64,000 nt of DNA from Amycolatopsis orientalis DSM 40040 = KCTC 9412. Its GTDB lineage: Bacteria > Actinomycetota > Actinomycetes > Mycobacteriales > Pseudonocardiaceae. The position numbers and the translations under genes were made by a program. Within the stretch, counting starts at the first letter, position 1. Each line of letters starts with the position of its first letter. Positions 25,429 to 33,734 of the stretch are shown here, one piece after another. The notes below the pieces were generated by a model. The model saw only the letters and a program-made list of their open reading frames with translations, did no database searches and had not been told where the DNA came from. The stretch is taken from NCBI RefSeq assembly GCF_000478275.1, contig NZ_ASJB01000083.1, positions 558,001 through 622,000 on the forward strand, read 5' to 3'.

Positions 25429-25737
25429 ATGGCAGTCGTGAAGATCAACGCGATCGAGGTCCCCGAAGGCGCTGGCCCCGAGCTGGAGAAGCGGTTCGCC
25501 GCGCGGCTGCACGCCGTCGACAACCAGCCCGGCTTCCTCGGCTTCGAGCTGCTCCGCCCGGTCTCCGGCGAGAGCCGCTACTTCGTCTACACGAAGTGGG
25601 AGTCCGAGGAGGCGTACCAGGCGTGGGCGTCCGGCCCGGCGCGCGAGGCGCACGCGGGCGAGCGCGCGAAGCCGGTCTCCAGCGGGGCGAATCTGCTGGA
25701 ATTCGAGGTCGTCCAGGCTTCGAAGCCGGGTGAGTGA
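25429..25737 (+). CDS. mhuD: Haem-degrading monooxygenase MhuD
   Basis: A 102-residue antibiotic-biosynthesis-monooxygenase-fold protein nearly collinear with M. tuberculosis MhuD (Rv3592). N7, R26, W66 and H75, which ligate or orient haem in MhuD, are at identical positions here, and the start MAVVKINAIEVPEGAGPELE matches. MhuD binds one or two haems and opens the ring to mycobilins, releasing iron without CO. The cytosolic product would feed iron metabolism; an iron-related gene (fhuF, 41706) is elsewhere in the window. The 3' end overlaps the sirtuin start by 8 bp. No IdeR box was recognised upstream. Confidence 0.9.
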   Translation: MAVVKINAIEVPEGAGPELEKRFAARLHAVDNQPGFLGFELLRPVSGESRYFVYTKWESEEAYQAWASGPAREAHAGERAKPVSSGANLLEFEVVQASKPGE

Positions 25738-26542
25738 GCTCGAACGAGCCGCGGAACTGATCGACGGCGCCGGCGCGCTGCTCGTCTGCGCCGGCGCCGG
25801 GATGGGCGTCGACTCCGGCCTGCCCGATTTCCGGGGCGACGAAGGTTTCTGGAAGGCGTATCCGCCGTACGAGCGGCTGGGCATCAGCTTCGTCGAACTC
25901 GCCGACCCGCGGCATTTCGCCGAAGACCCCGAGCTGGCCTGGGGTTTCTACGGGCACCGGCTCGCGCTGTACCGCGCCACCGTGCCGCATGAGGGCTTCC
26001 GGCTCCTGCTGTCCTGGGGAGCGCGGAAACCCGGCGGCGTCCGCGCGTTCACGTCCAATGTGGACGGTCAGTTCCAGAAGGCGGGGTATCCGCTGGTCGC
26101 CGAGGCGCACGGATCCATCCACCACCTGCAGTGCCTCGCCCGGTGCACCACCGAGATCTGGTCGGCGGCCGACGTCGAGGTCCCGGTCGACGAGGAAACG
26201 ATGCGCGCGCCGGACCCGCTGCCGTCGTGCCCGCGCTGCGGCGGCCTCGCGCGGCCCAACATCCTGATGTTCGGCGACTACGACTGGCTCGGCGGGCGCA
26301 GCCAGGCCCAGCTCGACGAGCTGACCGCGTGGCGGCGGGCGCATCGCGACCTCGTGGTGGTGGAACTCGGTGCCGGGCAGGCCGTGCCGACGGTGCGGCG
26401 CTACTCGGAACTGGCCAGTGCCGCGACAGGCGCGCTGGTGCGGATCAACCCGCGCGAGCCACAGATCCGGCACGGCCGCGGTGTCTCTCTCGCGGCCAAC
26501 GGCCTCGAAACGCTCCGGGCGCTGGACTCGCTGCTCAGCTAG
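25730..26542 (+). CDS. Sir2-family NAD-dependent protein deacylase
   Basis: A 270-residue sirtuin starting at GTG 25730, inside the last codons of mhuD. NAD-binding motifs are CAGAGMGVDSGLPDFRG and TSNVDGQF, and the catalytic His is in EAHGS. The zinc knuckle is formed by QCLARC and CPRCGG, and ELGAGQAVPTVR and VRINPRE complete the Rossmann part. It removes acyl groups from lysines using NAD+. Variation from the canonical GAGxSxxSGIPDFR (Met and Val-Asp) puts it in a divergent bacterial clade. The target is unknown; overlap with mhuD implies coupled translation. Confidence 0.87.
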   Translation: MSELERAAELIDGAGALLVCAGAGMGVDSGLPDFRGDEGFWKAYPPYERLGISFVELADPRHFAEDPELAWGFYGHRLALYRATVPHEGFRLLLSWGARKPGGVRAFTSNVDGQFQKAGYPLVAEAHGSIHHLQCLARCTTEIWSAADVEVPVDEETMRAPDPLPSCPRCGGLARPNILMFGDYDWLGGRSQAQLDELTAWRRAHRDLVVVELGAGQAVPTVRRYSELASAATGALVRINPREPQIRHGRGVSLAANGLETLRALDSLLS

Positions 26543-27371
26543 GCCGGGTCCACAGATCGCGGCTGCTCGCCAGGACCACCCGTCCGTCCTCGAGGGTCAC
26601 CGCGGCGGTGATCCGCTCCGCGGGGCAGCCCAGTTCACCCCGCCGCCAGCCGGTACCGGCGACCCACACGACCGAGCAGTCCCGGTTCGCCGTTCCGTGC
26701 TCGTTCGTCTCGGTGCGATCCCCGAACAGCACCGCCTTCCCCGCCTTGTCCACCGTCCCGCCGAGGATCCGGCCCTCCCCGGCGAACGCGGTGACCCAGG
26801 CGCCGGGCACGCCGGTCACGATCAGCGCGTCGTCCACGGAACCGCCTGCCAGCAGCCATTCCCCTTCCGTCCGGAGCACGGTGGAGAACCAGAGTTCACT
26901 TCCCCGCACCTGAACGGGCGACACCGTCCAGGTCGTGCCCGCGTCGTCGGACGCCCACACCCGCACGTCGCCGCCGAGGGAGCCGGCCACGAGGACCTGA
27001 TCGCCCTCGGCCGCGATCGCCGTCGTCGCCCACTGGCCCGGCCGGTCCTGCGGCAGGACGATCTCCCGCGCGTCGCGACCTTCGGCCGCGGACACCCACG
27101 CGATCGGTTCCGAACGGTCCTCACCGGGGAACTCCCGGACCCCGACCCCGATCAGGGTCCGGCCCGCGCGCGCCAGCGCCACCGCCCGCCGGTCGGGGCC
27201 CGGCCGGAACAGCCGCTGGGCCTCGCCGACCGGGTCCGGGGGAACGAAGGTGCCGGCGGCGCCGGGCTGGACGGTGAAGCCCAGCGCGCTCTCGGGCGGT
27301 CCCGGTGGCAGGGTGCCCGGCACGCAGGCCGCGACCAGCGACAACACGAGAATCCCCCAGAGCTTTTTCAT
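26535..27371 (-). CDS. Lipoprotein with BNR/beta-propeller-like repeats
   Basis: A 278-residue putative lipoprotein from ATG 27371: MKKLWGILVLSLVAAC gives a compact lipobox with Cys16. The body has repeated beta-rich units including an Asp-box-like SDDAGTTWTV, as in sialidase/BNR propellers, suggesting a surface beta-propeller. No catalytic residues are recognisable. It lies 31 bp downstream of the endonuclease/exonuclease/phosphatase-family gene on the same strand and converges on the sirtuin with an 8-bp overlap. Function unknown. Confidence 0.7.
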   Translation of the reverse strand: MKKLWGILVLSLVAACVPGTLPPGPPESALGFTVQPGAAGTFVPPDPVGEAQRLFRPGPDRRAVALARAGRTLIGVGVREFPGEDRSEPIAWVSAAEGRDAREIVLPQDRPGQWATTAIAAEGDQVLVAGSLGGDVRVWASDDAGTTWTVSPVQVRGSELWFSTVLRTEGEWLLAGGSVDDALIVTGVPGAWVTAFAGEGRILGGTVDKAGKAVLFGDRTETNEHGTANRDCSVVWVAGTGWRRGELGCPAERITAAVTLEDGRVVLASSRDLWTRPS

Positions 27372-27402
27372 GAGCGGGAAGCCTGCCAGCGAAAGGTCAC
27401 GT

Positions 27403-28386
27403 TCAGGGCAGGACGATCTCGGCGTAGACCGCATCGTGATCGCTGCCCGGCGTCTCCAGCACCTTGAAGTCCGCGATCGCCGTCCGCTTGTCCGCCAGGA
27501 CGTGGTCGATCGGCACCGGCGGCACCATCCCGTTCGTCCAGGTCCCGGTCAGCGCCTTCCCCAGCTGATCGGCCGCGTCGACGTATCCCCTGGTCAGCAG
27601 CTCACGGAAGAGCGAGTGGTCGAGACTGGCGTTGAAGTCGCCCGCCAGGATCCGGATGTCGTGCTCGGCGTCGGCGTAGGGCAGGTCCTTGGCCTCGGCG
27701 ACCCACGCGTGCCTGTCCCACATCGGCGCCGCCGGATGGACCGCGACGACCTCGATCCGGACGCCGTCGCCGAGGTCGGCGCTCGCGCTCGGCTGTTTCG
27801 CATCCGAATCGCCGCTCAGCTTCAGCGGCGTGAGCGGGTACCTCGACACCAGCCCGGAGCCGGACGCCCACTCCGCCGGGTGCAGTACGTGGAACGGCAG
27901 GATCTCGAACAGCCCCGCCCGGCCCAGTGCCTCGACCGCCTCGGGGGTCATCTCGGTCAGGCTCAGGACGTCGACCTGGTGTTCCTTCACGTATCCGACG
28001 ATCTTGCCCGGATCCGCCCGCCCGCCGAGCATATTCGACGCCAGCACCCGGACGTGCTTCCCGCCGAGCGCCTTCTGCTCGTTCGCGAACGCCCTGGGCA
28101 GCACCATCGCGGCGATCGTGAAGGTCAGCACCAGCGCGACGGCCGCGGTCCACCAGCGACGCAGTCCGAGCGCGAGGAGTGCGAGTACCAGCGTCGCGAT
28201 CCCGGCGTACGGCGTCAGCGCGAGCGCCGCGATCGTGTAGGTGTTGCCGTCGTAGCCCACCAGCCGCAGCGCCGTCAGCACCGCGAACGGGACGAGCGCC
28301 GCGATGAGCAGGCCGCTGACCAGCGTCGACCGGATGCCTCCCCGGGTCCGGCCGGCCACCGGCACGGGCCGTTCTTCGATCACCAT
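27403..28386 (-). CDS. Membrane-anchored endonuclease/exonuclease/phosphatase-family protein
   Basis: A 327-residue protein with three N-terminal TM segments (about residues 20-95), then an EEP domain exposed outside the cytoplasm. The domain shows VRVLASNMLGG, VDVLSLTEMTPE (catalytic Glu), HPAAP, ILAGDFNAS (catalytic Asp/Asn), VPPVPIDHVL and the terminal SDHDAVYAEI. This topology is common in actinobacterial phosphodiesterases of unknown substrate (nucleic acid, lipid or sugar phosphate). Probably co-transcribed with the downstream lipoprotein; divergent from the DrrAB operon. Confidence 0.83.
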   Translation of the reverse strand: MVIEERPVPVAGRTRGGIRSTLVSGLLIAALVPFAVLTALRLVGYDGNTYTIAALALTPYAGIATLVLALLALGLRRWWTAAVALVLTFTIAAMVLPRAFANEQKALGGKHVRVLASNMLGGRADPGKIVGYVKEHQVDVLSLTEMTPEAVEALGRAGLFEILPFHVLHPAEWASGSGLVSRYPLTPLKLSGDSDAKQPSASADLGDGVRIEVVAVHPAAPMWDRHAWVAEAKDLPYADAEHDIRILAGDFNASLDHSLFRELLTRGYVDAADQLGKALTGTWTNGMVPPVPIDHVLADKRTAIADFKVLETPGSDHDAVYAEIVLP

Positions 28387-28463
28387 GACATCGAGTATGC
28401 CGATCGACGATCAAGTGGCGGCGGCCTTCACAACACCTCCACAACCTCCTCACACCGCGTCTA

Positions 28464-28500
28464 CCAGCGCTTATCAGGTCCTGTCAGGTTCTGCCAGCGC
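28464..28500 (+). promoter_or_regulatory. Nested direct repeats upstream of the DrrAB-type operon
   Basis: CCAGCGC at 28464 and 28494 flanks two adjacent 10-mers, TCAGGTCCTG (28474) and TCAGGTTCTG (28484). The array sits about 70 bp upstream of the ATPase ATG (28567) and may be an operator. No linked TetR or PadR gene is seen, so the regulator is unknown. Confidence 0.35.
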
Positions 28501-28566
28501 GCTGTGCGCGGTCTGCCAGGCAGGCGGGGCACCTTTGTCCGCGGGGCGAGATCCACAGGAGGAAAC

Positions 28567-29544
28567 ATGAGCCACGCGATCAGGGCCGAGGGCCTGGTCA
28601 AGCACTATGGGGAGACGAAGGCGCTCGACGGGGTCGATCTGGAGGTCCCGGCGGGCAAGGTGGTCGGGGTGCTGGGGCCGAACGGCGCGGGGAAGACGAC
28701 CGCCGTCCGGATCCTGGCCACCTTGATCCGGCCGGACCGCGGCCACGCGAGCGTCTTCGGCTACGACGTCGTCAAGAACCCGATGGCGGTCCGGAGCATG
28801 ATCGGGCTGACCGGGCAGTACGCGTCGGTCGACGAAGACCTCTCCGGCACGGAGAACCTCGTCCTGATCGGCAGGCTGCTGGAGTTCTCCAGGGCGGACG
28901 CGAAGAAGCGCGCGGCCGATCTGCTGGAGCGGTTCGAACTGACCGACGCCGCCGGACGCGCGATCAAGACGTACTCGGGCGGGATGCGGCGGCGGCTCGA
29001 CCTCGCCGCGAGCCTGGTCGGCCGTCCCAAGGTGCTCTACCTGGACGAGCCGACCACCGGGCTCGACCCGCATGCCCGCAACGAGGTCTGGGCCGTGGTC
29101 CGGACGCTGGTCGCCGACGGCACGACGGTGCTGCTCACCACGCAGTACCTGGAGGAGGCCGACCAGCTGGCCGACACGATCACCGTGTTCGACCACGGCC
29201 ACGTCGTGGCGAACGGGCGGGCCGACGAGCTCAAGCGGCGGACCGGCGGCCAGACGCTGCAGGTCCGGCCGACCGCGCTCGGCGATCTCGACGCCGTCGA
29301 GCGCATCCTGGCCGGGCTCACCGGGTCCCGGCCGAACCGGGACGACGACACCGGGCTGCTCACCGCGCCCGTCGCCGACCCGGTCCTGCTGTCCACTTTG
29401 GTCCGCAAGCTGGACGAAGCCGGGATCACCGCGGACGAGCTGGCGCTGCGGCTGCCCAGCCTCGACGAGGTGTTCCTCGCACTGACCGGCAAGAAGACCG
29501 ACGAGTCCACAAAGGACATTACTCCGGAAGGGAGCCTGGTATGA
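28567..29544 (+). CDS. ABC exporter ATPase (DrrA type)
   Basis: A 325-residue ATPase of the daunorubicin-resistance (DrrA) subfamily: Walker A GPNGAGKTT, signature TYSGGMRRRL, Walker B VLYLDEPTTGLD, and the long C-terminal accessory domain typical of DrrA (LPSLDEVFLALTG at the end). ATG 28567 has CAGGAGG upstream. Its stop overlaps the next ATG (ATGA). With the ABC-2 permease it should export a hydrophobic drug or lipid. No biosynthetic gene is adjacent, so self-resistance is only one possibility. Confidence 0.9.
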   Translation: MSHAIRAEGLVKHYGETKALDGVDLEVPAGKVVGVLGPNGAGKTTAVRILATLIRPDRGHASVFGYDVVKNPMAVRSMIGLTGQYASVDEDLSGTENLVLIGRLLEFSRADAKKRAADLLERFELTDAAGRAIKTYSGGMRRRLDLAASLVGRPKVLYLDEPTTGLDPHARNEVWAVVRTLVADGTTVLLTTQYLEEADQLADTITVFDHGHVVANGRADELKRRTGGQTLQVRPTALGDLDAVERILAGLTGSRPNRDDDTGLLTAPVADPVLLSTLVRKLDEAGITADELALRLPSLDEVFLALTGKKTDESTKDITPEGSLV

Positions 29545-30338
29545 CGACCATCGCCGCGCCCGCACCACGGCGCGTTTCACTGTCCAGCGGCGTTCAGCAC
29601 GGGCTTTCCCTTGCCTGGCGCGGAATCCTGAAGATCCGCAAGAACCCGGAACAGTTGGCCGACGTCACCATCGCGCCGATCATCTTCCTGGTCATGTTCG
29701 TCTACCTGTTCGGTGGCGCGATCATGGGCAGTACCGAGGGTTACCTCCAGATGATCGTGCCCGGCATCATGGTGTTCAACATCCTGCAGGCCAGCATGAC
29801 CGTCGGCGTCCAGCTGAACACCGACGTCACCAAGGGGGTGTTCGACCGGTTCCGCGCGATGCCGATCTCCCGGTCCGCGCCGCTGATCGGTGCCGTGCTG
29901 GCCGATATCGTGCGGTATCTGGTGTGCATCACCGTGCTGATGATCGTCGCGACGATCATGGGCTACCGGATCCAGACCGGGCCGGCGGAGTTCGTGCTCG
30001 CCGTCGTCCTGGCCATCGCGTTCGCGCTGTCGTTCTGCTGGGCGTCGGTGTTCGTCGGGATGCTGGTGAAGAGCCCCGGCGCGGTGCAGGGCCTGATGTT
30101 CGTGGTCCTGATGCCGCTGACCTTCGGCAGCAACGTCTTCGTCCCGACCGGCACCATGCCCGGCTGGCTGAAGGCGTGGGCCGACATCAGCCCGGTGACG
30201 CAGATGTCCGACGTCCTGCGCGGGCTGATGAACGGCGGGGCGATCGCCGGGCCGCTGACCGGCTCGCTGATCTGGATGGCCGGCGCGATCGCGGTCTTCT
30301 TCCCGCTCGCGACCTGGGCTTATCGGAAGCGCGTCTGA
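29541..30338 (+). CDS. ABC-2 type permease (DrrB type)
   Basis: A 265-residue permease with six predicted TM segments and the ABC-2/DrrB pattern: ILKIRKNPEQLADVTIAPIIF near the N-terminus, MIVPGIMVFNILQ, and the late MPLTFGSNVFVPTGTMPGWLKAW motif. ATG 29541 overlaps the ATPase stop by four bases, so the two subunits are translationally coupled. Followed by a strong bidirectional terminator at 30360. Confidence 0.88.
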   Translation: MTTIAAPAPRRVSLSSGVQHGLSLAWRGILKIRKNPEQLADVTIAPIIFLVMFVYLFGGAIMGSTEGYLQMIVPGIMVFNILQASMTVGVQLNTDVTKGVFDRFRAMPISRSAPLIGAVLADIVRYLVCITVLMIVATIMGYRIQTGPAEFVLAVVLAIAFALSFCWASVFVGMLVKSPGAVQGLMFVVLMPLTFGSNVFVPTGTMPGWLKAWADISPVTQMSDVLRGLMNGGAIAGPLTGSLIWMAGAIAVFFPLATWAYRKRV

Positions 30339-30359
30339 CGGGGGTCAGGGGGAACGCGC

Positions 30360-30403
30360 GTGAAGGGCTCCTCGCCTCTGCCGGGCGAGGGGCCCTTCTT
30401 CAC
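30360..30403. terminator. Bidirectional terminator between DrrB-type gene and SARP gene
   Basis: Stem GTGAAGGGCTCCTCGCC (30360-30376) pairs with 30384-30403 apart from a small bulge. The right arm includes the stop of the convergent regulator (30400). The GAAGGGC..GCCCTTC core resembles the hairpins at 36007, 46980 and 62425. Confidence 0.75.
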
Positions 30404-33400
30404 GTGACCACTTCTCGCAGGATCCAAGACATCAGGTCGGCGCGGGAAAGTCCGGCATCCTGCGCGAGCAACGCTTCGTAGCGCTCCTCGCCGAAATACT
30501 CGCGGAGATCCCCGATCAGGTCCCGGATGGCGGGTTCCCCGAGATCGAGTCTGCCGCGCAGGAGTTTCGCCGCGCCGAGCAGCCGGACGGCGGTCTCGTG
30601 GCGTCCCTGCCGGAACCGGATCAGGCCGCAGACCTCGACGATCCGCCCGAGATCGGCGATGTCGCCGCGTTCCGCGGTGGACTTCACAACGGCCGCGGCC
30701 CCTCGTTCGGCCGCTGCCAGATCCCCGGCGGCCAACCCGATCTCGGTGTCGATGTACCCGCCGAACTCCTCGCCGAACATGCCCGGCGCGGCGACCAAGG
30801 CCATTTTCTCCCGGAACCGGACGGCGACCTCGCGTGCCTCGTCCACACGTCCGGCGCGGCAGAGCAGATCGGCCTTGCCCACCAGCACCATCACCGCGAG
30901 CTGCGCGTTGCCCGTTTCGGTCGCGTAACGCTCGGCCTCGACCATCTCGCGTCTCGCCGTGTCCAGGTCGCCCGCCCGCGCGTACTCCGTCGCGAGCCGC
31001 CAGCGCTGCTGGATCACGTCGTCCTGCGATCCCAGTTCGAGTGCCAGGGCGAGCCCTCGGCGGTACAGCGCGAGCGCGGCTTCGTGATCGCCGGACATCG
31101 AGATGTCGCTCGCCTTCATGCCCAGCGCCATCGCGGTGCCCCACCGGTCGCCCAGTGCCAGGAATCCTTCGTAGGCCCGGTCCCTGGCCTGTTCGGCGCC
31201 GTCGAGGTCACCGTCGTCGGTGAGGACGAAGCTGTGCGCCCACGATCCCGCCGCCCTGGACCACGGGTCCTGGCTCGACAGTGCCCGGTCCACCTCGCGG
31301 TGCGCGAGTTCCTTGTCCTGGGAGAAGAAGGCCAGCATGGGCAGGCCGATGGCCAGCCCGGCGAACCGGTTGTACGCGTCGGTCCGCACACATTCGCCGA
31401 TGAGCGCGCGCACGGCTGCCGGGTCGCCGACGCCGGGCACCATCGTGGTGATCTCGCGCATCGCCCGGAACGCGGCCGCGAAGTCGTCCTCCAGGCGGTC
31501 GCCGAAGGTGAGCACTTCGGCGACGAACGACTCGACGCGATCGCTGTCGCCCTTGATCAGCCAGTACCAGAAGGTGCTGCCGAACAGACGCGTCGCCATT
31601 TCCACGTCGTCGGCGTCGATGGCCTGGCGAAGCGCGGTCACGATGTTGCCGTGCTCCGCGTCGTAGCGTGAGATGGCGACGAGCTGATCCGCCGTCCGCA
31701 GCATCGGCTCCAGCCGCTCGGCGAGCTGGGCGTAGTAGCGGTGATAGGCCTTCGTCAGCTGTTCCCGCTCCCCGGCCTCGTCGAGACGTTCCGCCGCGTA
31801 GGCCCGGATGGTCTCCAGCATGCGGTAGCGCGGCTCGCCGTGATCCCCGGCGATCGCGTCCACAATGGACTTTTCGACGAGCGAGCCGAGGACGTACAGG
31901 GCGTCCTCGGCGGGCAGGCCGTCACCGGCGCAGACGCTCTCGACCGCTTCGACCTCTGCGCCGGCCCCGAACACCGAAAGCCGCCTGGCGAGCACGCGTT
32001 CGGCGTCGTCGAGCAGGTCCCAGCTCCACTCGACCACGGCACGCAACGTGCGCTGCCTCGGCAACGCGGTCCGGCTGCCGGAGGTGAGCAGGCGGAACCT
32101 GTCGTCGAGACGTTGCGAGATCTGCGCGACGGTCATCGAACGCAGTCGCGCCGCGGCCAGTTCCAGCGCCAGCGGCATCCCGTCCAGCCTGCGGCAGATC
32201 TGCGCGACCTCGTCCACAGTGGACTCGTCGAGCAGGAAGTCCGGGCGAACGGCCATCGCCCTGTCGACGAACAGCCGGATCGCGCCCGCCTCGGCCGCTT
32301 GGGGAACGGTCGGCCTGCCTTCCGGCACGGACAGCGGGCCGAGCGGGCACAGCGTCTCGCCGTCGATCGCCAGCGCCTCGCGGCTCGTCGCGAGGATGCG
32401 CAGGGTCGGCACGCGGCGCAGCAGGGTGTTCGTCAGCTCCGCGGCCGCGTCGACCAGATGCTCGCAGTTGTCCAGCACCAGCACCGACTCACCGGCGCCG
32501 AGCGTTTCCACGACCCGGACCAGCGCCTCCACCGGCCGCCGCATCGGGTCGCCGCCGTGCGAGAGCCCGAGATCCCACAGCTCCAGCGCCGCGAAGACCG
32601 CGCCGGGCAGGTCGCCCGGGTCCCGGATGCCCGCGAGCGGGACGAACCAGACACGTCCGCGCGCGTGCGCCGGATGCCGCGTCGCGACTTCGGTGGCCAG
32701 CCGCGTCTTCCCGGCACCGCCCGGACCGACCAACGTCACCAGCCGCGCGCCGGCGAGGAGTTCCGCGACCAGCTTCAGCTCGTCGTCGCGGCCGACGAAA
32801 CTGGTCAGCCGGACCGGGAGATGATCGGCGACCGCGGGCGGCGGGCCGAGTTCGCCGCGCAGCGCGGCGAGGTGGATCTCCTTGAGTTCGGCCGAGGGAT
32901 CGACGCCCAGCTGATCGGCCAGCGCCGCGCGGACCTCCTCGTAGACGGCGAGGGCGTCGGACTGCCGGTCCGCCGCGCACAACGCCCGGATCCACAGCCC
33001 GGCGAGACGTTCGCGCAGCGGGTTCCGCGCGACGGCCTCCTTGAGATCCGCCAGGACCCGGTCGTGCCCGCCGATCCGGATCTCCGCCTCGAACCGGTCT
33101 TCGGCGGCTTCGAGACGCAGATCCTCCAGCCGGGTCGCCGGTGCCTGCGCGAAAGGGGCTTCGAGCACGTCGGACAACGCTTGGCCACGCCAGAGGCCGA
33201 GCGCTTCGGCGAGGACGGCGGCCGCGCCGGAATCCCGGCCGGCCGCCAGCTCGGCCCGCCCTTCCGCGGCCAGCCGTTCGAACCGGAAGACGTCGACGTC
33301 CTCGCGGGCGACGTCCAGCCGGTAGCCACCGGGACCCGAGTCGAGCGCGACGTCGTCGGCACGCAGGATCTTGCGCAGCCGCGAGACCAGGGACTGCAGC

Positions 33401-33585
33401 GCGTTCGCCGCGTCGGCGGGCGGTTCCGCACCCCAGAGATCGTCGATCAGGGCGGTCGCCGGGACCGGGCGGCCGGCGTCCAGCGCGAGCCTGGCCAGGA
33501 GCATGCGGAGGCGGACACCGCCGATGTCGACCGGGGTGCCGTCTCCGGCCTCCGCTCCGACGGGGCCCAGCAACGTCACACGCAC
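30400..33585 (-). CDS. Large AfsR/SARP-type regulator (BTAD, ATPase and TPR)
   Basis: A 1061-residue multidomain regulator. Residues 1-95 are an OmpR-like winged HTH (LARLALDAGRPVPATALIDD); about 100-245 a bacterial transcriptional activation domain (DVDVFRFERLAAEGRAEL through VDPSAELKEIH). An NB-ARC/STAND ATPase follows at about 265-560 with Walker A TLVGPGGAGKT, Walker B SVLVLDNCEHL and the sensor ILATSREAL. The C-terminal ~450 residues are helical TPR-like repeats. Such proteins activate secondary-metabolite or exporter operons after ligand-driven oligomerisation. It lies between, and divergent from or convergent with, the DrrAB exporter and an M1 peptidase gene; either may be a target. 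Confidence 0.88.
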   Translation of the reverse strand: MRVTLLGPVGAEAGDGTPVDIGGVRLRMLLARLALDAGRPVPATALIDDLWGAEPPADAANALQSLVSRLRKILRADDVALDSGPGGYRLDVAREDVDVFRFERLAAEGRAELAAGRDSGAAAVLAEALGLWRGQALSDVLEAPFAQAPATRLEDLRLEAAEDRFEAEIRIGGHDRVLADLKEAVARNPLRERLAGLWIRALCAADRQSDALAVYEEVRAALADQLGVDPSAELKEIHLAALRGELGPPPAVADHLPVRLTSFVGRDDELKLVAELLAGARLVTLVGPGGAGKTRLATEVATRHPAHARGRVWFVPLAGIRDPGDLPGAVFAALELWDLGLSHGGDPMRRPVEALVRVVETLGAGESVLVLDNCEHLVDAAAELTNTLLRRVPTLRILATSREALAIDGETLCPLGPLSVPEGRPTVPQAAEAGAIRLFVDRAMAVRPDFLLDESTVDEVAQICRRLDGMPLALELAAARLRSMTVAQISQRLDDRFRLLTSGSRTALPRQRTLRAVVEWSWDLLDDAERVLARRLSVFGAGAEVEAVESVCAGDGLPAEDALYVLGSLVEKSIVDAIAGDHGEPRYRMLETIRAYAAERLDEAGEREQLTKAYHRYYAQLAERLEPMLRTADQLVAISRYDAEHGNIVTALRQAIDADDVEMATRLFGSTFWYWLIKGDSDRVESFVAEVLTFGDRLEDDFAAAFRAMREITTMVPGVGDPAAVRALIGECVRTDAYNRFAGLAIGLPMLAFFSQDKELAHREVDRALSSQDPWSRAAGSWAHSFVLTDDGDLDGAEQARDRAYEGFLALGDRWGTAMALGMKASDISMSGDHEAALALYRRGLALALELGSQDDVIQQRWRLATEYARAGDLDTARREMVEAERYATETGNAQLAVMVLVGKADLLCRAGRVDEAREVAVRFREKMALVAAPGMFGEEFGGYIDTEIGLAAGDLAAAERGAAAVVKSTAERGDIADLGRIVEVCGLIRFRQGRHETAVRLLGAAKLLRGRLDLGEPAIRDLIGDLREYFGEERYEALLAQDAGLSRADLMSWILREVVT

Positions 33586-33734
33586 GGCCCCAGCTTTCCA
33601 GAACCCGCAACCGGTTGACCCCTTAGGCGACGGAAGTGGGGATTATCCGGGCACGAAGGAGCTTTCCGGGCGGTCGGCCGAAGTCACGGGACTAGGTTCG
33701 GGACCAATTGACAGCCGATCGACTGGGAGCGTGA

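Noticed and set aside
31741..33618. A 625-codon frame antisense to the SARP regulator
   Set aside because: Composition artefact opposite a clear AfsR/SARP protein.
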